This document shows, in pieces, positions 46,467-55,013 of a stretch of 64,000 bases of DNA; the first letter of the stretch is position 1, and each line of letters begins with the position of its first letter. The notes beneath the pieces were generated by a model. That model saw only the letters and a program-made list of their open reading frames with translations, did not search any database and had not been told where the DNA came from. This DNA comes from Indolivaga capnocytophagoides DSM 22835 (GTDB lineage Bacteria > Bacteroidota > Bacteroidia > Bacteroidales > Dysgonomonadaceae): positions 326,906-390,905 of the forward strand of contig NZ_AUFL01000004.1 of the NCBI RefSeq assembly GCF_000426485.1, read 5' to 3'. Made by a program: the position numbers and the translations under genes.

Positions 46467-49001
46467 CTAGTCTCTAAATGTGCTTATATCTAGTGTAGCA
46501 CTTTTCAGCTTTTCAGTTTTTACAGTAAGTGTAATTTTTCCAGGTTTCTTTCCTGATTGAATAATAACAACAGCCTTGCCGTTAAATAACTTTCTCTGCG
46601 GCTTTTTCAAAGAAACAGAATCTGTAGGATCACCATTATCAGTTCCGGTAATAAAGCCATCTCCCGAAACCGAAAAGTCCATTAGATTATCAGCTGTCGG
46701 TACAGGTATGCCGTTTTCATCCACTGCTTCAATCGTAACAAAGGATAAATCTTTGCCGTTCGCTTTAATTTTACTTCGATCGGCTGTTAGTTTAATAGTT
46801 GCTGGCTTTCCGGCTGTTTTAATCTCTTTTGTTAAAACTTCTTTTCCATTTTTATACGATACTGCTTTTAATGTACCCTTTGTAAAAGGAACACGCCAAA
46901 CAACATGGAATACATCTTTACTCTTTGATTTCTTTCCTAATGATTTCCCATTCAGGAAAAGCTCTACTTCATCTGCATTATTATAATATGCCCACACATC
47001 GACATTCTGTCCCTCTTGCCAATTCCAGTGAGGAAATATATGCAAAACATTTTTGTCTGTCCATTCACTCTGGTACATATAATACACATCCTTAGGAATA
47101 CCCGCCAGATCGACTATTCCAAAATAAGAACTTCGAGAAGGCCACCAAAAAGGTGTAGGCTCACCAAGATAATCAAAGCCTGTCCAAACATATATACCGG
47201 ATATATGATCATTGTTTTTCACCAATCTCCACGACTCCTCATGAGTAGTTCCCCATGGCACATGACAATTATCATAAGATGAGCATTGATGTATAGGACG
47301 ATCAAATGGCTTATCCCATCTCTCGGGCCATATATCAATACTGTCAGATGGCATCTTATAATATCCTCTCGACATCAGAGCCGATGTAGATTCTGTAACA
47401 ATCAGTTTTTGATTTGGAAATTTCTTATGAAATTCTTCCTGCCAGTTATATTCGTGGTAGTTAAAACCAATTATATCCATTACACCCGAACGAAACAAAT
47501 GATTATCTGGCTCCGTTTCATTATTACCGGACGATATAGGGCGCGTAGGATCTAATTTCCTCACAATATCTGCCAGTTTTATTGTCAATAACGAGTTAAC
47601 ATGTAAATCTTTGGTCTGTATTTTTTTACTATCCAATGTATTGGCAAAATTCAGAACCAGATTTGCCTGCTGCAAATTCAGGGTATCAGCATCGATATGA
47701 GACCACTGTTCCAGTACTTCATTCCCAATGCACCAGATAAATACCGAAGGGTGATTACGGTCTCGTAAGATTAAATCGGCAAGGTCTTTCTCATGCCATT
47801 CCGGAAAATACTGAGAATAATCATATGGAGATTTTTTCTTTCTCCACATATCAAATGTCTCATTCATAACAATGAATCCCATTTTGTCACAAAGTTCCAA
47901 TAGCTCAGGAGCAGGAGGATTATGAGCCGTACGTATCCCATTACATCCCATTTCCTTCAGAATTTCCAACTGACGTTCTATGGCTCTGACATTCACAGCA
48001 GCACCTAATGCACCTAAATCGTGATGATTGCAGACTCCCTTTATTTTAACAGATTTACCGTTTAATAGAAAACCTTTATCTGCATCAAATACAAAATAAC
48101 GTATACCTAAAGGAGTTTCATAGTTATCTATAAGCTTGTTATCCTGTTTAATCTCGCTTACAACCTTATACATATAAGGATTTGTATCCGACCATAAGAC
48201 CGGATTTTCGACAAGCAGGAGCTGATCAACCGATAATGTATCATCAGCAGGAATTATCACTGTTGAAGAAACTCGTTTAACCTCTTTTCCTTCGGCATCA
48301 ATAAGAATAGACGATAACTCTATCTGCTGATTCGATTTGCGTTCATTCTTAATTCGGGTTATCATTCTCACTTCAGCCTTATCCTCCGTTACAAAAGGTG
48401 TCGACGCAAATGTACCCCAATGATCTACATGTATAGGGTTCACCTTAACTAACCAGACATTACGGTAAATACCCGATCCTGAATACCACCTTGAATTAGG
48501 CTGCTTAGAATTATCCACGCGCACAGCTATCACATTTTTTTCACCATACTTGAGATATGGAGTCAGATCGTAACGAAACGAAATATAGCCGTTGGGTCTT
48601 TCTCCGAGCAAATGCCCATTAATCCAGACTTTGCTATTCCAGTATATACCATCAAAATCTATATATATATTCTTTTCTTTATCCGACTGGGTGACAGAAA
48701 ACTCCTTCCTGTACCATCCTATTCCTCCAGGCAAAGCCCCTCCGCCGGGTGTAGCGGGATTCGATAATGAAAAATCGGCTTCGATACTCCAATCATGAGG
48801 TAAGTTTAAAGTCCTCCATTCTTTATCATCGAATTGAGGCTGATAAGCATCCTGTGGATCTCCAAGTACAAACTTCCAGTTTTCGGTAAAGTCCGCAATC
48901 TGCCGTGCTTGTTTTTCAGAAGAACAGGAAGCGGTTAAGCTACAGAACAGAAAGCTGATGCAGATATAATTGATTAATGAGATACTGAAATTCATTTTCA
49001 T
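46467..49001 (-). CDS. Glycoside hydrolase family 2 lipoprotein, probable beta-galactosidase
   Basis: An 844-residue protein. A lipoprotein signal ends at Cys26 (LTASC), so it is probably anchored in the periplasm or at the surface. The order is N-terminal sugar-binding sandwich (about 35-190), Ig-like domain, TIM barrel (about 310-600) with acid/base Glu428 in FIWCIGNEV and nucleophile Glu537 in LIVTESTSA, then DUF4982-like and C-terminal Ig-like domains. The family includes beta-galactosidases, beta-mannosidases and glucuronidases; the overall build and PUL context favour beta-galactosidase. Last gene of the PUL operon. Confidence 0.88.
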   Translation of the reverse strand: MKMNFSISLINYICISFLFCSLTASCSSEKQARQIADFTENWKFVLGDPQDAYQPQFDDKEWRTLNLPHDWSIEADFSLSNPATPGGGALPGGIGWYRKEFSVTQSDKEKNIYIDFDGIYWNSKVWINGHLLGERPNGYISFRYDLTPYLKYGEKNVIAVRVDNSKQPNSRWYSGSGIYRNVWLVKVNPIHVDHWGTFASTPFVTEDKAEVRMITRIKNERKSNQQIELSSILIDAEGKEVKRVSSTVIIPADDTLSVDQLLLVENPVLWSDTNPYMYKVVSEIKQDNKLIDNYETPLGIRYFVFDADKGFLLNGKSVKIKGVCNHHDLGALGAAVNVRAIERQLEILKEMGCNGIRTAHNPPAPELLELCDKMGFIVMNETFDMWRKKKSPYDYSQYFPEWHEKDLADLILRDRNHPSVFIWCIGNEVLEQWSHIDADTLNLQQANLVLNFANTLDSKKIQTKDLHVNSLLTIKLADIVRKLDPTRPISSGNNETEPDNHLFRSGVMDIIGFNYHEYNWQEEFHKKFPNQKLIVTESTSALMSRGYYKMPSDSIDIWPERWDKPFDRPIHQCSSYDNCHVPWGTTHEESWRLVKNNDHISGIYVWTGFDYLGEPTPFWWPSRSSYFGIVDLAGIPKDVYYMYQSEWTDKNVLHIFPHWNWQEGQNVDVWAYYNNADEVELFLNGKSLGKKSKSKDVFHVVWRVPFTKGTLKAVSYKNGKEVLTKEIKTAGKPATIKLTADRSKIKANGKDLSFVTIEAVDENGIPVPTADNLMDFSVSGDGFITGTDNGDPTDSVSLKKPQRKLFNGKAVVIIQSGKKPGKITLTVKTEKLKSATLDISTFRD

Positions 49002-49031
49002 AAGGCACTAATTCATAAAGTGATATATATA

Positions 49032-49071
49032 TAAAATCCAAAGAGATCGGATATAATCTCTTTGGATTTTA
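49032..49071 (-). terminator. Hairpin between the surface lipoprotein and GH2 genes
   Basis: AAATCCAAAGAGAT (49034-49047) is matched by ATCTCTTTGGATTT (49056-49069), with A/T runs on both sides. It is inside the PUL operon, so it may only partly terminate or stabilise the upstream mRNA. Confidence 0.65.
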
Positions 49072-49083
49072 ATGATAAGAAGA

Positions 49084-49986
49084 TTACTTATGACTATCGT
49101 AATAGGCTTTTGACACATAGTTATATACTAAAAGACAAGGTCCTTCACTCGGATCATTGTCACGAAGAACAGCTAACTGCATGGAGTTTTCAGTCAATGA
49201 CAGTATCTTCATACTTGTCCATTTAGTAACTATGGCAATACGGCCCGAATCTCTCAGGATAGTAGCATTGGTAGTGGTTAAAGTATGCTTATCTACATCC
49301 ATCCAATAAGATCCGTTTTCGGTTTTACTTTCGGCTTTCTTATCAGCAACCAGTGTATGTCCTGTTATTGCTCCGAATGTCAACGAACCATAATCGACAG
49401 CAGACATGAGCCAGGTGTTTTCCGAATATTTAGGACTCCAATTCCAAGAATCTCCTCCTACAGTTTTACCTTCGGTTACACTCTCCCAGCTGTCATCTGT
49501 CCCATAGAAAAACATAGGGCCGTCAAAGTACACCGATTTACCTCTCGCATCCAAGTCAAGGTACCACGTCTTTTCTTTGCCCACTCCACCTGTCAGGTAC
49601 GTCCATAAAACGCTTTTCTCCATATAGTCGAGATCATAAGTTGTGATATCTATAACCTTTGGGTCTGCTGCGACCAATCCACCATTCGACGCTATAGAAT
49701 AATTGATGGTATACTTACCTGCAAAACCAAACTTGAGTGTATCGGAATAGTTGGTAGTGTAACCACCCGCTGAACCGGAAGTATTGTCCCACGACCAGTA
49801 AACAATATCACTGGTGTTATTCGATTTAATGATAACTTTATTAGGATTTTCTGAATCCTGATATGCCTCGAAACTCAGTTTATCTTTTGCTATTGGAGTA
49901 TCTAATTTCGGATCATCAGGAGAACATGCCGAAAATAATAATATCCCGCTAAAAAGTATCAGTAATGATTTATATATAGTTTTCAT
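49084..49986 (-). CDS. PUL surface lipoprotein (SusE/F-like glycan-binding position)
   Basis: A 300-residue lipoprotein with Cys21 (LFSACSPDD). A PKD/Ig-like domain follows (about 40-115, with WSWDNTSGSAGG and GKYTINYS), then a beta-rich C-terminal domain starting KEKTWYLDLDARGKSVYF that is common in glycan-binding proteins placed after SusD. It likely binds the target glycan at the cell surface; no catalytic residues are evident. Confidence 0.78.
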   Translation of the reverse strand: MKTIYKSLLILFSGILLFSACSPDDPKLDTPIAKDKLSFEAYQDSENPNKVIIKSNNTSDIVYWSWDNTSGSAGGYTTNYSDTLKFGFAGKYTINYSIASNGGLVAADPKVIDITTYDLDYMEKSVLWTYLTGGVGKEKTWYLDLDARGKSVYFDGPMFFYGTDDSWESVTEGKTVGGDSWNWSPKYSENTWLMSAVDYGSLTFGAITGHTLVADKKAESKTENGSYWMDVDKHTLTTTNATILRDSGRIAIVTKWTSMKILSLTENSMQLAVLRDNDPSEGPCLLVYNYVSKAYYDSHK

Positions 49987-49999
49987 AATTTACGATATT

Positions 50000-50113
50000 A
50001 AGGTCTCAGACCTATTTTTTTACTTTGTAAGCATAAATACAACAGATAGTTACCGCTTTAAAATGATGCAATACTTATACCTTCTGTTACTTATTTTAAA
50101 GGTATGAGACCTT
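50000..50113 (+). repeat. Dispersed repeat with palindromes at both ends, inside the PUL operon
   Basis: AAGGTCTCAGACCT at 50000-50013, ACTTTGTAAGCATAAATACA, GTTACCGCTTTAAAATGATG, CTTCTGTTACTTATTTT and a closing AAAGGTATGAGACCTT at 50098-50113. The closing palindrome overlaps the susD stop codon. Confidence 0.88.
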
Positions 50114-51737
50114 ATTTCCATCCTGAATTTTGAATCAAGACTCCATTTGACAATGTTATCTGTGTATTAGGAATTTGCATAAATCCTCGAGTAGTTTTTA
50201 TATTGTCGGCAGTTATAGTTACCACATCACTGGCATTTCCGCTCAATACAGATTGCGTTTGAGCGATCGTTGATGCAGCAACATCCAATCCCTGACGTAA
50301 TAAATCCCAATAACGAAGACCTTCAAATGCAAATTCAAGACGGCGTTCTTCCAATAAGTTAGCTTGAGATACAGCTTTAGTAGTAAGTCCTGCACGTTTG
50401 CGCACTAAGTCATAATATGACTGGGCATTAGCAGACCCCAATTCGGCCGCCATCAACAACACATCAGCATAGCGAATAACTACAAAATCCTGATCCTGGG
50501 ATATCTGAAAATCATTTAAGCCACCTGTATCCGAAGTTCCATCAGGTAATGCAGTAGGAGTATATTTCTTGACCGAATATCCGGTGTATTCTCTTTGTCC
50601 GGCGAGATCGAAAGTGTTTAAAATACCTTCTCCTTCTATATCTATCATAGATGCAGTTTTTCTGGAATCAAGAGATGTATAAGCACTAACCAGCCTCGGA
50701 TTGACAGTGCAAGCACCCCAACCTTTACCATAAGGAGAGAAGTTGGTATTGCGTAACCCCATCATTACAAGCCAGCGGTTACCATCTACATTTCCATCAT
50801 AGTCTGTTGTACTATTGAATTTTTGAGCAAATACTGTTTCCACATTACCCATTCCCGCATATCCGGACTTATCAAGAGTATTATCTGCTGTATTCGCAAC
50901 ATAACTGGCTGCAGGCCATAAAGATTTAAATGTAGGAATCAAATCAAATTCTTTACTGTTGATCACATCTTCAACTCCACTCAAAACTTCGGCTTTAGTT
51001 ACACCCAAATCATCTGCGCCATAATATCCTGTATAAAATAAATATACACGAGCCAGCATAGCTTCGGCAGCATAGCGGGTTACCCTACCATCATTCTCTT
51101 TTGCTTTTGACTTAGGATAAGCATCAGCAGGAATATTTTCAGCTGCAAACTTCAGATCCTGAGCTATCAGTTTATATGTTTCTACCGGTTCAGATTGAGG
51201 TAAATTAGCAGTAGTAGGTTCTGTCAATAAAGGTACTTTTTCGAAAAGACGTACCAAATCGAAATATAGGATGGCTCTCAGAAAGCGGGTTTCACCCTCA
51301 ATACGAGCCTTTGCTGTTTGATTGCTGTCTCCCCACGATACACCTTCGAGTTTCTGCAATAAAGTATTACATCTGAATATACCTGCATAATAATCTGTCC
51401 ATGTACCATTGAATAGGTTATTATCTGATGGAGATTGCGAAATATCAAATCTGTCTAGTGCCTGATAGCCTCTGCCATCAGTATTACCGGTACCCCCAAA
51501 ACAATTATCAGAAAGCACTTCCGATACTACATAAAAAGATAAATTTCCATTAGAGCTCGTTCTCTGATATCCATCATAACATCCGACAAGAGCCATTTCG
51601 GCATCAGCCAAAGTCTTGTAAAAATTATCGTCGGTTATATTGGTTTCAGATTCTACATCGAGAAAACTGTTGGAACAAGAGCTTAGCCCAAAGCCTAAAG
51701 CTAATGCCAGAATTATATTGAATTTAAACGTTTTCAT
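50112..51737 (-). CDS. SusD-like outer-membrane glycan-binding lipoprotein
   Basis: A 541-residue lipoprotein, with Cys21 (GLSSCSNSFLDV), when started at ATG 51737; the frame continues to 51815 but the signal peptide begins at MKTFKFNII. The tetratricopeptide-type helices and the DFVVIRYADVLLMAAELG, NLLEERRLEFAFEGLRYWDLLRQG and C-terminal IPNTQITLSNGVLIQN blocks define the SusD/RagB family. It caps the SusC channel and delivers glycan. Confidence 0.95.
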   Translation of the reverse strand: MKTFKFNIILALALGFGLSSCSNSFLDVESETNITDDNFYKTLADAEMALVGCYDGYQRTSSNGNLSFYVVSEVLSDNCFGGTGNTDGRGYQALDRFDISQSPSDNNLFNGTWTDYYAGIFRCNTLLQKLEGVSWGDSNQTAKARIEGETRFLRAILYFDLVRLFEKVPLLTEPTTANLPQSEPVETYKLIAQDLKFAAENIPADAYPKSKAKENDGRVTRYAAEAMLARVYLFYTGYYGADDLGVTKAEVLSGVEDVINSKEFDLIPTFKSLWPAASYVANTADNTLDKSGYAGMGNVETVFAQKFNSTTDYDGNVDGNRWLVMMGLRNTNFSPYGKGWGACTVNPRLVSAYTSLDSRKTASMIDIEGEGILNTFDLAGQREYTGYSVKKYTPTALPDGTSDTGGLNDFQISQDQDFVVIRYADVLLMAAELGSANAQSYYDLVRKRAGLTTKAVSQANLLEERRLEFAFEGLRYWDLLRQGLDVAASTIAQTQSVLSGNASDVVTITADNIKTTRGFMQIPNTQITLSNGVLIQNSGWK

Positions 51738-51744
51738 TGTTTTT

Positions 51745-51840
51745 TCTTTTAAATAAATGATCGATTTTAACAATACATTTTCAATCACACTTGCTCTGAT
51801 TAGATATTCGATCAAAGCAATAAATAAGTCTGAGACCTTA
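51745..51840 (-). repeat. Dispersed intergenic repeat (long copy, reverse orientation) between susC and susD
   Basis: On the minus strand TAAGGTCTCAGACTTATTTA, then TTGCTTTGATCGAATATC, then GTGATTGAAAATGTATTGTT and a diverged AT-rich end. The palindrome overlaps the susC stop codon and the copy fills the susC-susD gap. Confidence 0.75.
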
Positions 51841-54800
51841 GAATTTTATGTTAACTCCAAACAAATAAGTTCTGGGACGAGGATAATACCCCAAATCGAT
51901 ACCCGATACCCAACCTTCTGTTCCGTAACCAATCTCAGGATCCATTCCATTGTATTTAGTAAATGTGAATGCGTTTTGTACCGATGCATAAAATCGAAGT
52001 TGGCTGATAGCTTTCAGTTTGATAATATGCGAAAGATCATAACCCAATGTTATATTACTGATTCTTAAGAAGTCGCCATCATGTACATATAAGTCTGAGA
52101 ATATCCAGTTTATATTGGAATTGGTTACACGAGGAATTTTATTTGAAGTCCCCTCTCCTGTCCATCTGTCAAGAATATCTGTAGTATAATTAGCCAGATA
52201 GTTTGTCTGATTTCTATATGATTGTACGATCTTATTTCCAACAGAACCATTTGCTGTAACAGAGAAGTCTAAGCCTTTGTAGTCTAAGCCAAAGCTAAGT
52301 CCATAAGTAAAGTCCGGCATGCCGTTACCAAGATCAGTTTTATCAGATGCATCTATTTTACCGTCATGATTGAGGTCAACAAATTTTACATCACCAGGTT
52401 TCACACTCGATTGCAAAATACCGTTACCTGAGGCCTTCCAATCTGCGATTTCCTGTTCGTTCTGAAAAACACCTGCAGTTTTGTATCCATAAAAATAACC
52501 GATAGCATATCCATTTTCGGCTCTATAAAATTCTTCCGAATTATCGTACAACATATTAGTTGCTCCGTGAATAATACCGTCTTGAGTAGGTATATTTCCG
52601 ACTTTATTCTTATTAAAAGCACCATTGGCAGATACATTGTAGTTTACATCGCCAATTTTATCTCTCCAAGAAACAGCTAACTCAAAACCTGTGTTTTTTA
52701 CATCTCCACCATTAATATATGGAGCATCTGCTCCGGCTGTTGCCAGAATAGGAGCTTTTACCAGCCAGTCTTTAGTCGTTTTAACATAAAAATCGAAATT
52801 CACACCTAAACGGCTCTGCAAAAACAATGCATCCAAACCGATATTAGTCTGTTCAGAAGTTTCCCATTTTATATTTTTATTAGACAATCTGCTGGGATAA
52901 GCACCTTGAGTGTTCGTTTTATCTGTACCGAATACATACTCTCCATTTGAAGTATTAATAGGTGCTGAGTATTGAAAATCATCAATATTCTGATTACCAA
53001 CCTGTCCCCAACTGGCTCTTAACTTCAATTGGTCGATAGACAAGTCTTTCGCTATTGACTGCATAAACGGTTCATTCGAAATATTCCATCCTGCAGAGAA
53101 TGAAGGGAAGTATCCCCAACGATGTCCCGATGCAAATTTTGATGAAGCATCAGCTCTCAATGTTGCATTAAACATATATTTTTCGGCATAGTTATAGCCT
53201 ATACGACCAAAGTACGATATGCGGCGGTATTTATTATCAGGGCCACCATCCGCCGTTTTGGTATGCACTATATTGCCATCACTATCAAGATGAGCCTTAC
53301 CTGTTGTATTAACCAGATATGCGTGAGAGAAGTCATTAAACTGAGATAGTAAATTCCAATTAGATCCTGATAAGTATGAACCGTCATAACGAACAATCTC
53401 CGCACCAACTAAAGCAGAAAAAGCATGATCTTCGTTCAGTTTAAAATCATATCCTGCAGTATTTGTCCATGTCAAAGTCTGACCTTTGTTCATATTCTGA
53501 TTAACTGTAGTATGATCGGTATTGTATGTATATGCCGAGAATTGATACAAAGGAGTGAAACTTCGGTAATCCGAAGAAGAATAATTAATACCGAAAGTAG
53601 AGCGAATTTTTAAGTTTGTGATAGGCTCCAATTCTGCATATATATCAGCCATTAACTTCTGAGCATTATTCTTATTGTTCGAATTTGTCATCATCGATCC
53701 GTATGGGTTACTATCTCCGGTATACCACAATGATTTTGAAGTATCATTATACGGGCTGTCATACACATTATTATCACTATAAACAGGTGATAAAGGAGAA
53801 GTATTAAACGCTCCACGCAGAGTATTATTATACTGATTACCTACACCAATACCTCTGTTCTTGATATAATTAAAGTTTAAATGTTGTCCAACCTTCAAAA
53901 TATTGGAATACAGTTTGTGTTCGGTATTAATACGGAATCCGTATCTTTCGTAATTAGAAACCTTACTTCCTCCCACAATACCTTCCTGACTGGTATAATT
54001 TAAAGACATCGAGTAAACTGAATTTTCAGATCCCCCGTTGATGTTCAATGCATAATTGGATGTTTTAGCATTGTCCTTAAACATATAATCTAACCATTCT
54101 GTATCCGCCAGATCACCTAAATTACTCCAATTATAAGGAGAACTGCCCGAATTGATAGACTGCTCATCCATGATGGTTTTATATTCCTTTGCATTAAGCA
54201 TATTAGTTTTTCGGGCAACGTTTTGAACACCAAAGTATGCATCAAAAGAAACCTGCCCTTTACCTTTAGATCCTTGCTTGGTTGTTACCAATACCACACC
54301 ATTAGCAGCCTGCGCACCATATATCGCAGCAGAAGCAGCATCTTTCAGTACATCAATAGATTGTATATCCGATGCATTAAGCAAAGTGATATCACCCTCT
54401 ATCCCGTCAATTATATACAATGGTGCCGCATTACCCACAGTACCCAGACCACGTATTGTTACTTTCATATCAGCTCCCGGCTGACCCGAGGTAGACGAAA
54501 TCTGTACACCCGGAGTCTTTCCTTGCAAGGCTTGCAATGGATTGGTAGTATTCAGTTTGGCGATGTCATCTCCTTTTACCTGAACTGTTGCTCCGGTATT
54601 GAGTTTCTTTTTCTGAACACCATATCCGATAGCCACAACTTCATCCAGAACATTATTATCTTCCGAAAGTTGAATATTCAGAGTTTTTTGATTAGCCACA
54701 GATACAGATGTGGTTTTAAATCCCAAATAAGTAATTTCAAGAATTGCGTTCCCCGGAACTTTTATTAAGAATTTACCGTCCAGATCTGTTACTGTTCCAT

Positions 54801-54990
54801 TAGTTGTTCCTTTTTGTACGACAGATGCTCCCACCAAAGGTTCTCCATCGGTTGCCGATACTACTACCCCGGACACATCCTGCCCGGACTGGGCAGTAAG
54901 GTTAAATAATAGTCCAAAGGTAACCAGCAACATCAAACAACGTTTTAGCGATTGTTTCATAGATATGTGCAAATGCTTGTTCATGGTCAT
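51838..54990 (-). CDS. SusC/RagA-type TonB-dependent glycan transporter
   Basis: A 1050-residue outer-membrane receptor. A signal peptide ends ...LTAQ; the start could be ATG 54990, 54984 or 54960 (the last gives MKQSLKRCLML). A carboxypeptidase-like domain (about 37-110, VSGVVVSATDGEPLVGASV) precedes the plug (ALQGKTPGVQISSTSG, TIRGLGTVGNAAPLYIIDGI, DVLKDAASAAIYGAQAANGVVLV) and the 22-strand barrel, which ends in an aromatic residue. It imports oligosaccharides with the SusD partner, driven by TonB. It follows the GH31 gene by 23 bases. Confidence 0.96.
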   Translation of the reverse strand: MTMNKHLHISMKQSLKRCLMLLVTFGLLFNLTAQSGQDVSGVVVSATDGEPLVGASVVQKGTTNGTVTDLDGKFLIKVPGNAILEITYLGFKTTSVSVANQKTLNIQLSEDNNVLDEVVAIGYGVQKKKLNTGATVQVKGDDIAKLNTTNPLQALQGKTPGVQISSTSGQPGADMKVTIRGLGTVGNAAPLYIIDGIEGDITLLNASDIQSIDVLKDAASAAIYGAQAANGVVLVTTKQGSKGKGQVSFDAYFGVQNVARKTNMLNAKEYKTIMDEQSINSGSSPYNWSNLGDLADTEWLDYMFKDNAKTSNYALNINGGSENSVYSMSLNYTSQEGIVGGSKVSNYERYGFRINTEHKLYSNILKVGQHLNFNYIKNRGIGVGNQYNNTLRGAFNTSPLSPVYSDNNVYDSPYNDTSKSLWYTGDSNPYGSMMTNSNNKNNAQKLMADIYAELEPITNLKIRSTFGINYSSSDYRSFTPLYQFSAYTYNTDHTTVNQNMNKGQTLTWTNTAGYDFKLNEDHAFSALVGAEIVRYDGSYLSGSNWNLLSQFNDFSHAYLVNTTGKAHLDSDGNIVHTKTADGGPDNKYRRISYFGRIGYNYAEKYMFNATLRADASSKFASGHRWGYFPSFSAGWNISNEPFMQSIAKDLSIDQLKLRASWGQVGNQNIDDFQYSAPINTSNGEYVFGTDKTNTQGAYPSRLSNKNIKWETSEQTNIGLDALFLQSRLGVNFDFYVKTTKDWLVKAPILATAGADAPYINGGDVKNTGFELAVSWRDKIGDVNYNVSANGAFNKNKVGNIPTQDGIIHGATNMLYDNSEEFYRAENGYAIGYFYGYKTAGVFQNEQEIADWKASGNGILQSSVKPGDVKFVDLNHDGKIDASDKTDLGNGMPDFTYGLSFGLDYKGLDFSVTANGSVGNKIVQSYRNQTNYLANYTTDILDRWTGEGTSNKIPRVTNSNINWIFSDLYVHDGDFLRISNITLGYDLSHIIKLKAISQLRFYASVQNAFTFTKYNGMDPEIGYGTEGWVSGIDLGYYPRPRTYLFGVNIKF

Positions 54991-55013
54991 TAATTTTTTA
55001 AGTTTTTCATTGC

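Noticed and set aside
46576..46986. 136-codon open frame antisense to GH2
   Set aside because: It is a mirror of the C-terminal Ig-like domains of the GH2 enzyme with no independent signal.
54223..54768. 181-codon open frame antisense to susC
   Set aside because: It is opposite to the conserved plug domain of SusC; long shadow frames are frequent in this AT-rich DNA.
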